Position numbers and translations under genes: made by a program. A DNA stretch of 64,000 bases from Pedobacter paludis (GTDB lineage Bacteria > Bacteroidota > Bacteroidia > Sphingobacteriales > Sphingobacteriaceae). Shown one piece after another: positions 34,559 through 43,649 of this stretch; the first letter of the stretch is position 1, and each line of letters opens with the position of its first letter. The stretch is taken from contig NZ_QGNY01000001.1 of assembly GCF_003173575.1 (NCBI RefSeq), forward strand, positions 434,001-498,000, given 5' to 3'. The notes beneath the pieces were generated by a model. The model was given only the letters and a program-made list of their open reading frames with translations. It made no database searches and was not told where the DNA came from.

Positions 34559-36829
34559 TTATGTACACTTATCAGCTTCTACCAAGGGAGAAGATAAAGT
34601 TTGAAATTCTATTTCTGCTACCTTAAGAACCGCTAAGTGAGAAATGAAATAAGCCAACGTACTTTCTGCGCCCTGATTTCTATTTACACTATTAAATTGC
34701 AAGCCATCGGCACAACCATGTGTTTCAAAATCGTATAATGGAATGTGTAAGCTGTTTTTACCTAAAAACCATTCATAGCTCATCTGCATCTGACTTAGGA
34801 ATTGATCCTCTTTAGTAATTTCAAACGCTTTCGAATAGAGCAAAACCATAGCCATTGTTTCTATAGCCTGTTGATCGTATATTGGGTTTTTGCCATGTTT
34901 TTTCATCCAACCTGCATTACCCACCGGATTTAAATAACCATTTTCAAATGAGAATGTATTTAAAAACGCTACACTTTCCATTGCTATTTTATAAGATTCC
35001 TGATTTCCGGTGGCCTCGAAATGGTGCAGTAAGGCAAGCGGTAAAATGGCATTGTCATAGGTTAAAATATCTTCAAACCAATGCCAGTCGCCATCTTTAT
35101 TTTTCTTATAAGAATCTTTTAGGGAATTTGCCAGTTGATTAATTTCTTTAACCAATACCTCGTCTCCAGGATGTGCACATAAGTAATAGGATAATCCGAT
35201 TATTGTATTTGCCATTCCCCTTAAATATTTCAAATCTTTAAAATGAGATATAGAGTGAGAAAAAATCTCTCGACCAAATTCACGATAAGAATTATTTGGT
35301 GCACTATTAATCAAATACCCTAAAGACCAGATTGTACGACCGAATGAATCCTCAGAACCAACTTCGTCTAAATAATTTCTATTAAAACTTAAGAAATTTC
35401 TAAAGTTGCCATTATCGGTCTGCATGTATTGAATAAAACTTAAATAGATTGGCATCAGCTTAACCGCTTTAGGATTTTTATCCTGTTCGTAAGCCATTAA
35501 TGCCATAATTAATGCCCTTGCATTATCATCAATACAATAACCTTCTTTTAAATTTGGAATTCCAAATCTCGCATGCTGAATAATCCCTGTATCATCTGTT
35601 AATAAACCTATATGGTTCAGGTTTAATGCAGGCATACTATCCACATCAATAATTGGTGGAACCGTTCTTTTAGGTTTTTCGCCATTGGCCAAAGCTTCTG
35701 CCAAAACATTTAAATAAACATTGCCAATAGCAGGCCATCTAAGGTTTAAACCGTAGTTATAGGCATTTTTCTTTAAAGCCAAATGTTTACTTTCATCACC
35801 AAGTAATGAATTAACAATGGTTGCCAATTGTTCGTCGTTCTTAAAGTCGAACAACTTTCCACGGTTATCGGCAAGTAATTCTTGTGCATGCCAATAAGGT
35901 GTAGAAACTACTGCGGCACCAGCACCAACAGCGTATGATAAAGTACCGCTGGTAATTTGTGCTTCGTTTAAGTATGGTGTTATATATAAATAGCAAGCCG
36001 TTAAATATTGGTGCAACTCTTCTTCAGAAACAAATTTATTCACGAAGGCAATGTTGTTTTCTACACCAAGATCTTTGGCCAAAGTTTTTAAACTATCGCG
36101 ATACTCTTCACCATTATGTTTTACTACCCCAGGATGCGTGTTGCCTAAAATTACGTACAAAACATCAGGGTGTTGAGCTACGATAGATGGTAAAGCCTTA
36201 ATAACAGTTTCCAACCCTTTATTTCTACTGATTAACCCGAAGGTAAAAAGTACTTTTCTACCTCTAAATAAATCACTTTGCGATACTTCATTATTTAATA
36301 TCGGCTCTAAATCTGGGACCCCATGCTCAATTAATTTAATTTGCGAAGAAGGGATTTGATAAATACTATTTAAGAAAAGAACAGCCTTCTTGCTCATTAC
36401 CACAATTTTTGAAGATTTTAATGCAATCTCCTTTATAATGGTTTGTTGCATAAAGCTTGGATCTTTCAAAACCGTATGCAATATTGTAACGAATGGCTTT
36501 TTTAGCCTGTTGATTAATGAAAGCAGAAAAACGCCACTATTACCGCCGTAAATTCCAAATTCATGTTCAATAATGCAGGTATCAATATCGCTGTTGTTTA
36601 TAAAATCGGCAGCTTCTATGTAATCATTCTGGTTTTGTTGTCTAATTACAAACTTAACCTCGTTTGGATAGGCATGCTCATCTAAATTATCTGATTCGTT
36701 TAAAGCTACAATGAAACTTTTGCTTGCCTCGTAAGATGGATTTAAGCTTAAAGCATTAACCAGGTTTTGATTAAATGTAGCTAACCCGCATTCGCGTGGT
36801 GGATAGGTAGAAATATAGGCTATTTTCAT
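34559..36829 (-). CDS. Two-domain GT4 glycosyltransferase with C-terminal alpha/alpha-toroid domain
   Basis: The 756-residue cytosolic protein joins two modules. Residues 1-375 are a GT-B fold of family GT4: YISTYPPRECGLATFNQNLV, IEHEFGIYGG, LFTFGLISRNKGLETVIKAL, and the acceptor/donor Glu region TPYLNEAQITSGTLSYAVG. Residues about 395-745 form a helical toroid with GYCIDDNARALIMALMAYE and DWHWFEDILTYDNAILPLAL, like glycosidase or epimerase barrels. This architecture is often found next to GH130 genes in Bacteroidota. The GT part probably transfers mannose or glucose from a nucleotide sugar; the toroid could trim or bind the product. No signal peptide. Substrates are inferred. Confidence 0.85.
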   Translation of the reverse strand: MKIAYISTYPPRECGLATFNQNLVNALSLNPSYEASKSFIVALNESDNLDEHAYPNEVKFVIRQQNQNDYIEAADFINNSDIDTCIIEHEFGIYGGNSGVFLLSLINRLKKPFVTILHTVLKDPSFMQQTIIKEIALKSSKIVVMSKKAVLFLNSIYQIPSSQIKLIEHGVPDLEPILNNEVSQSDLFRGRKVLFTFGLISRNKGLETVIKALPSIVAQHPDVLYVILGNTHPGVVKHNGEEYRDSLKTLAKDLGVENNIAFVNKFVSEEELHQYLTACYLYITPYLNEAQITSGTLSYAVGAGAAVVSTPYWHAQELLADNRGKLFDFKNDEQLATIVNSLLGDESKHLALKKNAYNYGLNLRWPAIGNVYLNVLAEALANGEKPKRTVPPIIDVDSMPALNLNHIGLLTDDTGIIQHARFGIPNLKEGYCIDDNARALIMALMAYEQDKNPKAVKLMPIYLSFIQYMQTDNGNFRNFLSFNRNYLDEVGSEDSFGRTIWSLGYLINSAPNNSYREFGREIFSHSISHFKDLKYLRGMANTIIGLSYYLCAHPGDEVLVKEINQLANSLKDSYKKNKDGDWHWFEDILTYDNAILPLALLHHFEATGNQESYKIAMESVAFLNTFSFENGYLNPVGNAGWMKKHGKNPIYDQQAIETMAMVLLYSKAFEITKEDQFLSQMQMSYEWFLGKNSLHIPLYDFETHGCADGLQFNSVNRNQGAESTLAYFISHLAVLKVAEIEFQTLSSPLVEADKCT

Positions 36830-36964
36830 ATGTATTTCGGAAGATTAGATACTTAAATAACATACAATTACCTAAATAGTTTGGCATTTCCTCAATTTAT
36901 GCTTTTTAATTGCGAAACAATATCATTTAATGACTTGTTAGTAACTAAATTTTATAAAAATAAT

Positions 36965-37735
36965 ATGAGATCTATTTGGAAAGGTTCGATTGGCTTTGGT
37001 TTGGTAAACATTCCCATCAAATTATTTTCTGGCGTACAGAACAGTAATTTAGATTTGGATATGCTTGATGAACGCGACCATGCTAAAATTAAATTTTTGC
37101 GTGTTAATGAAGATACCCACAAAGAAGTTCCTTACGAAAAAATTGTACGTGGCTATTTCTTGAAGGATAAGTATGTAATTTTAGATAAACACGATTTTGA
37201 AGAAGCATCACCAGAGAAAACCAAAATCATTGAGCTGGAAAACTTTGTTGATATCAAAGAAATTAATCCGATATATTACGAGACTTCCTATTATACTGAA
37301 CCAGAAAAGCAAGGCAAGAAAGCTTACGCATTACTTTTAAAAGCACTAGAAAAATCTGGAAAGGCTGGTGTTGGACGGTTTGTGTTAAGGAATACTGAAA
37401 ATCTTTGTGTCATTCATCCAATGGAAGATGTAATTATTATTACTAAAATTAGGTTCCAGCAAGAAATTAGAAGTCTTTCGGAAATCACAAAAGTAGACGA
37501 TGTAACCATATCCAAGAAAGAAATGGATGTTGGTTTAGCCTTGATTAAACAATACAGTTCTAAATTTGATTTGAGTGCCTTTAAAGATGACTATAGTGAT
37601 GAGCTTTTAAAAATAATTAAAGCTAAATCTAAAGGAAAACGTGCTACGGTTAAGAAAATGAAACCGCAAAAAGCCACAAGTGATGATCTATATGATCAAT
37701 TAATGCAAAGCTTAGGATCAAAAAAAGGAGCATAG
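36965..37735 (+). CDS. ku: Bacterial Ku protein (non-homologous end joining)
   Basis: The ATG at 36965 (MRSIWKGSIGFGLVNIPIKLF) matches the universal Ku start; the open frame upstream is ignored. The 256-residue product has HAKIKFLRVN, EVPYEKIVRGYF and the core beta-barrel ring that threads on DNA ends, then a basic C-terminal tail rich in Lys. Ku binds double-strand ends and recruits LigD. No ligD gene lies in this window, so the partner must be elsewhere. It is followed by a strong terminator and seems monocistronic. Confidence 0.95.
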   Translation: MRSIWKGSIGFGLVNIPIKLFSGVQNSNLDLDMLDERDHAKIKFLRVNEDTHKEVPYEKIVRGYFLKDKYVILDKHDFEEASPEKTKIIELENFVDIKEINPIYYETSYYTEPEKQGKKAYALLLKALEKSGKAGVGRFVLRNTENLCVIHPMEDVIIITKIRFQQEIRSLSEITKVDDVTISKKEMDVGLALIKQYSSKFDLSAFKDDYSDELLKIIKAKSKGKRATVKKMKPQKATSDDLYDQLMQSLGSKKGA

Positions 37736-37751
37736 AAGATTATTTTACAAC

Positions 37752-37787
37752 AAAAAATGCATCGCTATTTGGCGATGCATTTTTTGT
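37752..37787 (+). terminator. Terminator after ku
   Basis: A strong stem (AATGCATCGC / GCGATGCATT) with a short loop is followed by a T-run; the A-run on the other side could also serve the convergent esterase gene. Confidence 0.8.
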
Positions 37788-37805
37788 TGAATCTCATTTA
37801 AAGAA

Positions 37806-38927
37806 TTATTTATTAAACGCAGCCTTCAATTGTTCGGCTGCATAAGCTTGCGCCTGTTTTGCTTCTGGAACCACAATTGCCATTCCGAAGAATTCATGCG
37901 TTACACCTTCATAATTTCTACTGTTTACCTTTACGCCGGCAGCAGAAAGTTTATTCGCTAACATTACGCCATCGCTATTTAGTGGATCTATCTCTGCTGT
38001 AATAATTGTGGTTGGCGGTAATCCTTTTAGGTTAGCATTAACCAATGATATTTTTGGGTTTTGAGCTTCGATCATTGTATTTAAATATTTCTCTGTAAAC
38101 CAAGCCATCATCGCTTTATTTAGAGGCTTAGCATTCGCGTACATTTTATAAGATTCTGTTTCCATATTGGCCTGAGCAATTGGATAAACCAAAACTTCAT
38201 GTACAGGAATCATAATATGTTTGTCTCTTGCCATAATGGAAACATTCGCGGCTAGGTTTCCACCAGCACTTTCGCCCACAACGGCAATTTTAGCTGGGTC
38301 TGCCTTTAAGTTTGATGCATTTTTAACTGCCCATTCGTAAGCCGCAAAAGCATCGTTATGCGCCGTTGGAAATTTATTTTCTGGAGCCAATCTATATGCA
38401 ACAGAAATAACTACAGCACCAACTTGTTCTGCCAAACCTTGTGCCGATGCATTATATACATCTAAATTTGCAATAACAAAGCCACCGCCATGGTAATAAA
38501 CAATTAATGGAAATGGACCTTTGCCCGATTTTGGGGTATAAACGCGTAAGTGAATTTTACCGCCACTTACATCAATATCTTTTCCCATGGTATCAACCAT
38601 AGCTTCTGGCATTGTTATATTATTTTCTTTCACCAGATCCATCACAGCATCAGTTGGTGTGTGATTTTTACGAGCATCAACAGCGCTCAGTGTTTCAATA
38701 GGTTTATCGCCATAACTTGCCAGCTTTTCAATTACAGCCTGCATTTCTGGTTTTATTGTTTTGCCCCATTCGGGTGCAGGGCCTGCAGGTTTTAAAGTTG
38801 CTGTTTTTGTTGTATCGGTAATTGTAGAATCAGTAGTGGTAGTTGTTTTAGTACTGCTGTTACAGGCCGAAATTGTGATCGCTAGAGCACAAACTGCTGT
38901 AGAAATTTTTAAGAAATTGGTTTTCAT
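37806..38927 (-). CDS. Alpha/beta hydrolase lipoprotein, HSL-type esterase
   Basis: The ATG at 38927 (MKTNFLKISTAVCAL) gives a lipoprotein signal with Cys22 (ITISAC). After a Thr/Lys-rich spacer comes a hormone-sensitive-lipase-type fold: oxyanion motif YYHGGGF, nucleophile elbow VVGESAGGNLA, Asp in AEIDPLNSDG, and His in GVTHEFFG. All catalytic residues are present in the 373-residue product. It would hydrolyse short acyl esters in the periplasm. It is transcribed alone, convergent with ku and divergent from the SpoIIAA-like gene. Confidence 0.9.
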   Translation of the reverse strand: MKTNFLKISTAVCALAITISACNSSTKTTTTTDSTITDTTKTATLKPAGPAPEWGKTIKPEMQAVIEKLASYGDKPIETLSAVDARKNHTPTDAVMDLVKENNITMPEAMVDTMGKDIDVSGGKIHLRVYTPKSGKGPFPLIVYYHGGGFVIANLDVYNASAQGLAEQVGAVVISVAYRLAPENKFPTAHNDAFAAYEWAVKNASNLKADPAKIAVVGESAGGNLAANVSIMARDKHIMIPVHEVLVYPIAQANMETESYKMYANAKPLNKAMMAWFTEKYLNTMIEAQNPKISLVNANLKGLPPTTIITAEIDPLNSDGVMLANKLSAAGVKVNSRNYEGVTHEFFGMAIVVPEAKQAQAYAAEQLKAAFNK

Positions 38928-39066
38928 AGGGTTAATTTTTGTTTTAATGTTTTTCATGTAACAACACCATTAAAAAACTGTTTTATGCTAACGCACAACT
39001 TTCAAGAATTTTCCATTTTTCAAACATCTTATCTATTTACGTTGTTCTATCAAAAAAGTAAATGAT

Positions 39067-39432
39067 ATGTTAACAGAAATAACGGGATTACCGGAAAATA
39101 TTTTCGGGGTTAGGGCAACCGGAGAAGTGGATAGCGACGATATAAAAAATGTGCTATTGCCAGGTTTAAAAAGAACTGCTGATCGATTTGGTGAGATTAG
39201 ATATTTGTTGGTACTGGAAACTGATGTTAAAAATTTTACTGCTGGGGCATGGGTTCAGGATGCCAAAGCTGGATTACAAAATTTTACCAAGTGGAAGAAG
39301 ATAGCTGTTGTAAGTCATGAAAAGGGTGTAGAATGGTTTACAGATATTTTTACAGTTGCTACGCCAGGCTGTTCGAAAGGTTTTAAACCCGAAGAGCTAG
39401 AGGAAGCAAAGGCTTGGTTAATTGAGGATTAA
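39067..39432 (+). CDS. SpoIIAA-like (STAS/SEC14-type) protein
   Basis: This 121-residue cytosolic protein matches the SpoIIAA_like family. It has GVRATGEVDSDDIKNVLLPG, a central strand RYLLVLETDVKNF, WKKIAVVSHEKGVEWF and a C-terminal EELEEAKAWLIE helix. Family members are small lipid- or protein-binding domains with no proven reaction. The gene lies 13 bases before a Lys-rich mini-gene and is close upstream of mscS, all on the same strand, which suggests a small stress operon. Confidence 0.82.
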   Translation: MLTEITGLPENIFGVRATGEVDSDDIKNVLLPGLKRTADRFGEIRYLLVLETDVKNFTAGAWVQDAKAGLQNFTKWKKIAVVSHEKGVEWFTDIFTVATPGCSKGFKPEELEEAKAWLIED

Positions 39433-39445
39433 TTAAAATAAAAAG

Positions 39446-39598
39446 ATGAAAAATTCAAAAACATCGGCAGAAAGTAGCAAAGCTACTGCGCCCAAAGATA
39501 CAAAGGCCAAAGGTGCTGATGAAAAAGTAACATCAGCAAAAGATGCAAAAAAAATTAGCGTAACAAAAGATAAACCCACAAAGCATAAAAAGCCCTAA
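39446..39598 (+). CDS. Lys/Ala-rich 50-residue protein
   Basis: An ATG 13 bases after the SpoIIAA-like stop, with an AAAAAG stretch in front, opens a 50-codon frame ending 9 bases before mscS. The product is almost all Lys, Ala, Ser, Thr and Asp (MKNSKTSAESSKATAPKDTK onward), strongly basic, with no fold or membrane segment. It reads like a disordered, stress-induced or nucleic-acid-binding mini-protein. Support is the operon position and absence of stops; function unknown. Confidence 0.55.
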   Translation: MKNSKTSAESSKATAPKDTKAKGADEKVTSAKDAKKISVTKDKPTKHKKP

Positions 39599-39607
39599 GC
39601 ATAAAGT

Positions 39608-40414
39608 ATGAAAATTGATTCAGATAAGATTGATCACTTTTATGATAAAGCCTACGATTGGATTATAACAAGAGGTCCATCCATTTTGATTGGTTTGGCC
39701 ATACTGCTAATTGGATTATGGTTAATTAAGCTTTTAGGGAAATGGTTGCAATCTGGCATGCACAAGAGAGATGTTAATCCATCTTTACGTCCGTTTTTAA
39801 CAAGTCTTCTCGTTATTACTTTACGTATTTTGCTGGTGTTAACCGTTATGCCTATAATTGGCATACAGTTAACATTCTTAACCGTTTTAATTGGTGGTAT
39901 GGGTGTTGCAGCCGGCTTGGCATTGTCTGGAACCTTACAGAACTTTGCAAGCGGTGTGCTTATTCTTTTGCTAAAGCCTTTTATTGTTGGCGATAATATT
40001 ATTGCACAGGGACAGGAGGGAACTGTAACTTCTATTCAAATTTTTTATACCATTGTAACTACGTTTGATAACAGAACAGTTGTAATACCAAACAGCAAAT
40101 TATCTAATGAGGTAATTATAAACATCAGTAGAGAAGGAAGCAGGCGCTTAGATATTGAAATGAAATTTAGTTATGGAATAACCTACGATAAAATTTTCGA
40201 AATTTTCAATAGAACTGCTGATGAATTTAAAGATTGTTTAAAAACACCAGAACGTAGAATTGGGGTTTCCAGTTTAGAGGATAGTGGGTTTAAGATAACC
40301 ATGAACATTTGGGTGAAAGCACACGGATTTATGGACACCAAACTTGCCTTTCAGAAAGTGTTGATGGAAAATTTAAAATCTGGGGGAATAAAACTACCAG
40401 GGATGGAAGATTAG
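39608..40414 (+). CDS. Small-conductance mechanosensitive channel (MscS family)
   Basis: The 268-residue protein has three N-terminal membrane segments (about 18-40, 62-84, 88-125). The last is the pore helix, GGMGVAAGLALSGTLQNFASG, with the Gly/Ala packing pattern of MscS TM3. The beta domain (FIVGDNIIAQGQEGTVTSI, VVIPNSKLSNEVIINIS) and a C-terminal domain follow. It opens under membrane tension to relieve osmotic down-shock. Length is close to E. coli MscS. The stop overlaps the convergent response regulator gene by 4 bases. Confidence 0.93.
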   Translation: MKIDSDKIDHFYDKAYDWIITRGPSILIGLAILLIGLWLIKLLGKWLQSGMHKRDVNPSLRPFLTSLLVITLRILLVLTVMPIIGIQLTFLTVLIGGMGVAAGLALSGTLQNFASGVLILLLKPFIVGDNIIAQGQEGTVTSIQIFYTIVTTFDNRTVVIPNSKLSNEVIINISREGSRRLDIEMKFSYGITYDKIFEIFNRTADEFKDCLKTPERRIGVSSLEDSGFKITMNIWVKAHGFMDTKLAFQKVLMENLKSGGIKLPGMED

Positions 40415-40788
40415 CTTTCTGATTTTTTTAATAAGGCATAAATCTTATCCATTAATTCATCAATGTTAAATGGCTTAGCCATAAAATCATCTGCCTCAAC
40501 ACCATCAAGCATGTAGTTTGTAGAATTATAACGGGCAGAAATCATTAAGGCAGGAATATGTTTGGTACTTTCATTTTCTTTAAGCTCTTTTAATAAAACG
40601 CGGCCATCAATATCAGGAAGCATAATATCCATGATTATAACATTAGGCTTAAACTCATGCACATGTTCAATAAAATCAGCACCTTTATTTAATCCGGCAA
40701 CGTTAAAAGCTTCGCTTTCTAAAATAAGGGTAATTACATCTAAGATTGCATGGTTATCTTCTATAACCAAAATGTTTTTCTTTGCCAA
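40411..40788 (-). CDS. Single-domain response regulator (CheY-like)
   Basis: The 125-residue receiver has the acidic pair (VIEDN), phospho-acceptor Asp54 (IIMDIMLPD), Ser84 (MISA) and Lys105 (AKPF). No output domain. It probably relays phosphate between kinases. It is encoded opposite to, and just before, the phytochrome kinase gene, and could be a second partner for that kinase or for the GAF kinase at 31.5 kb. Confidence 0.92.
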   Translation of the reverse strand: MAKKNILVIEDNHAILDVITLILESEAFNVAGLNKGADFIEHVHEFKPNVIIMDIMLPDIDGRVLLKELKENESTKHIPALMISARYNSTNYMLDGVEADDFMAKPFNIDELMDKIYALLKKSES

Positions 40789-40884
40789 TGGGGAAGTTTA
40801 ATTAATTTGGACAAATATATAATAAAAAATAAATCGAGAAACTGAATTTAATAAAATAGAACTATTCTAAAAATACTTCTAAAG

Positions 40885-40914
40885 TTTGCTAATTCAAAAA
40901 TTCTAATATTTTTG
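40885..40914 (+). promoter_or_regulatory. Predicted promoter of the phytochrome gene
   Basis: TTTG (40885-40888), an 18-base spacer and TATTTTTG (40907-40914) fit the Bacteroidota TTTG/TAnnTTTG promoter. It lies 17 bases upstream of the ATG at 40932. Consensus match only. Confidence 0.4.
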
Positions 40915-40931
40915 TAACACCTATATTTTTT

Positions 40932-43145
40932 ATGAATAATTTTTCCGTCGACTTAACCAATTGTGATAAAGAACCCATCCATATTCCAGGAAAAGTTCAG
41001 TCACATGGATTTTTAATTGCTGCAAATAAATCCAATTTAACTATTGCATATATAAGCGAAAATGTTGGTTTTTTTATAAAAGAAAACCCTAAAAATTTCT
41101 TAGATAAGCCGTTATCCATTTTAAATACCTTCGTAGATCAGGGTGTCCCTGAATTTAGAATAGAAGAATTAATAAAACTTGGTGTTCTAAAAAAAAGCTT
41201 TGATGCAATTAGTCCGCATTTGTTAGAAATTGGTGGCCGTTCCTTTTATTTAATCATCTCCCCATCTCACAACCATTGGTTGTTGGAATTTGAACCTGTT
41301 ACCTTACAATACGATATTCAAAGTTCTATCGGTAGGTCTGCCTCTTTAATGTTAAAAGGCAAAAGTGTTTCCGCATTATTAAAAGGCGCTGCTATAGAAG
41401 TTAAAAAGCTTATAAATTACGATCGAATCATGATTTATAAGTTTTTAGATGATGGACATGGCGAAGTTGTGGCGGAAGAAAAAGAAGATAATTTAGAACC
41501 ATTTTTCGGATTGCATTATCCGGCATCCGATATTCCAAAGCAAGCAAGAGATCTTTATAAATTAAATTTAACAAGATTAATAGCTGATGTAAATACCGAA
41601 GATTCTCCTATAATTACATTTCTGGAAGATCAGCCCCTAGATTTAACCAACGGAAGTTTAAGAGCAGTTTCACCCATACATATTCAATATTTAAAAAATA
41701 TGGGTGTTTACTCCAGCTTTAGTATTTCCTTAATTTCTCATGGAGAATTATGGGGATTAATTGCTTGCCATAACTACAGTCCTAAATTTATAGATTACAA
41801 AGCTAGAGAGGGATCTAAGCTGATCGGGCAAATTTTATCTTCTGCATTAGAGTATCGCCAGGAAGAAGAAGATCTTGAGTTTGTAGAGAAGTTTAAAGAT
41901 ACTACGAATAAACTTACAGAATATCTTAACCGAGATAAAAATCTGATTGAGGCAATTACCGGGCATAAAGAAACCATTTTGGATGTTACCCAAGCTTCAG
42001 GCGCTGCTGTTATTTTTGAGAATAATCTTTATACAATTGGAACTACACCAAAACAGGAAGATATTTATGATTTGGCTAAATGGTTGAGAGAAACGAGTGA
42101 TGAGACCATTTATTATACGCACAGATTATCTGAAATTTATCTGCCTGCAAAAAAATATAAAAACATCGCGTCGGGGATTTTGGCATGCACAATAAGTAAA
42201 GATCCCGATGAGGTTATCATTTGGTTTAAACCCGAGCAAATTTCAACGGTTAATTGGGCAGGAAACCCTGATAAAACCGCTACTTCATTAGAAAATGGCC
42301 TGCTAACGTTATCACCAAGAAAATCTTTTGAAACCTGGTCGCAGATTGTAAACAACACATCAGAGCGCTGGCTAGCCGAAGAGGTTTCTTCAGTGCTAAG
42401 AATCCGCGAAATAATTTTAGCTTATATAAATAAAAAGGCAAATGAGATTAGGCTCTTAAACGAGAAACTTCAAGCCGCTTACGAAGAATTAGATACGTTC
42501 AGCTATACCATTTCTCATGATTTAAGAACGCCTTTAACATCTATTAAAACCTATGCCGAATTAATGCTGAAAAATAAAAGCATTGATGAGCAGGGACGAA
42601 AAATGTTAGATCGGATTTTAAATGGTGCAGAGAAAATGAATTTTCTGATTAAGGAAATCTTAAACTTGGCCAGAGTAGGCCGATCAGAGATAAGCTTAGA
42701 ATCGGTTGATATGGAAAGCCTTATAAAAGAGATTTGTACTGAAGTGTGGACGGCTTTTAAAGCAGACAAGGCTGAATTGATTTTAGGGCATTTGCCAAAT
42801 TTAAAAGGCGATAGAACAATGATTGCTCAAGTATTTACAAATCTCATTAGTAATGGCGTTAAATACTCTTCTTTGGTAAAAAAACCAATAATTGAGGTTT
42901 CTGGATATGCAGATGGGGATGAAATAATTTACGCCATAAAAGATAACGGTATGGGAATTGATAACCGTTATTATGACAGAGTTTTTGAGCTTTTTAAGCG
43001 CATGGATAATGTTAAGGAAATCGAAGGAACAGGAGTAGGATTAGCAATAGTAAAAAGAGTGGTTGAAAAACACAATGGAAGAGTTTGGTTTGAAAGCCAA
43101 CTAAATTCAGGTTCTACTTTTTACGTAGCTTTTAAAAATAAATAA
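40932..43145 (+). CDS. bphP: Bacteriophytochrome sensor histidine kinase
   Basis: The 737-residue protein has the full PAS-GAF-PHY-HisKA-HATPase order. Cys11 in LTNCDKEPIHIPGKVQSHG is at the place of the biliverdin-binding Cys of bacteriophytochromes. The GAF domain holds YPASDIPKQARDLY (Asp200 near ring A-C), and the PHY tongue has PRKSF (462-466). Kinase marks are His529 (ISHDLRTPLTS), N-box NLISNGVKYS, G1 DNGMGID and G2 GTGVGLAIVKRVVE. It should bind biliverdin and switch between red and far-red forms. Its gene ends at the base before the next regulator gene, and a heme oxygenase that makes biliverdin lies 0.5 kb further on. Confidence 0.95.
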   Translation: MNNFSVDLTNCDKEPIHIPGKVQSHGFLIAANKSNLTIAYISENVGFFIKENPKNFLDKPLSILNTFVDQGVPEFRIEELIKLGVLKKSFDAISPHLLEIGGRSFYLIISPSHNHWLLEFEPVTLQYDIQSSIGRSASLMLKGKSVSALLKGAAIEVKKLINYDRIMIYKFLDDGHGEVVAEEKEDNLEPFFGLHYPASDIPKQARDLYKLNLTRLIADVNTEDSPIITFLEDQPLDLTNGSLRAVSPIHIQYLKNMGVYSSFSISLISHGELWGLIACHNYSPKFIDYKAREGSKLIGQILSSALEYRQEEEDLEFVEKFKDTTNKLTEYLNRDKNLIEAITGHKETILDVTQASGAAVIFENNLYTIGTTPKQEDIYDLAKWLRETSDETIYYTHRLSEIYLPAKKYKNIASGILACTISKDPDEVIIWFKPEQISTVNWAGNPDKTATSLENGLLTLSPRKSFETWSQIVNNTSERWLAEEVSSVLRIREIILAYINKKANEIRLLNEKLQAAYEELDTFSYTISHDLRTPLTSIKTYAELMLKNKSIDEQGRKMLDRILNGAEKMNFLIKEILNLARVGRSEISLESVDMESLIKEICTEVWTAFKADKAELILGHLPNLKGDRTMIAQVFTNLISNGVKYSSLVKKPIIEVSGYADGDEIIYAIKDNGMGIDNRYYDRVFELFKRMDNVKEIEGTGVGLAIVKRVVEKHNGRVWFESQLNSGSTFYVAFKNK

Positions 43146-43565
43146 ATGAAAACGCCGGATATATTTTACGTGGAAGATGATATTGACTACGCATTTTTTA
43201 TGCAGAGTGCAGTACAAGAAGTGAGGGATAGTTTAAATTTAACAATTGTAGAAGACGGGGCAGAAGCCTTACTAAAACTGCAGAATTTTGCTGAAAGTAA
43301 GACAAAGCCCAAATTAATTTTATTAGACCTAAATCTTCCTGGCATGTCAGGATTGGATCTTTTAAAATTTATTAGAGACATTCCTTATTTAAAATCTATT
43401 CCGGTAATTCTATTTTCTACTTCAGATAATCCTGACGATGTTAAAGCATCAATGGAGTTTGGGGCAAACGCATATTTAACCAAACCAGATGGTTATGATA
43501 ATCTTGTTAAATGCGTTCATTCTGTACACGATTTCTGGTTTAATCAACATTTACGGTTAAATTAG
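43146..43565 (+). CDS. Rcp1-like response regulator, phytochrome partner
   Basis: A 139-residue single receiver domain with VEDD at the N-terminus, Asp61 in LILLDLNLPGMSGLDLL, ILFSTSDNPDD and TKPDGYDNLV. The extended alpha4-loop region and C-terminal FWF helix match the Rcp1 group that serves phytochrome kinases. Its ATG directly follows the bphP stop codon, so the pair is co-translated. With no output domain it must act on another protein. A strong terminator follows. Confidence 0.93.
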   Translation: MKTPDIFYVEDDIDYAFFMQSAVQEVRDSLNLTIVEDGAEALLKLQNFAESKTKPKLILLDLNLPGMSGLDLLKFIRDIPYLKSIPVILFSTSDNPDDVKASMEFGANAYLTKPDGYDNLVKCVHSVHDFWFNQHLRLN

Positions 43566-43582
43566 TTAACACATATAAATAG

Positions 43583-43618
43583 AGATTCGAATTTAGTAAA
43601 TTCGAATCTTTTCTTTTT
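43583..43618 (+). terminator. Terminator between the phytochrome operon and heme oxygenase
   Basis: A 12-bp perfect stem (AGATTCGAATTT / AAATTCGAATCT) with a 3-base loop is followed by a T-rich stretch. Confidence 0.8.
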
Positions 43619-43649
43619 AACCACCTTTTTTACATACTGAAATTAATTT

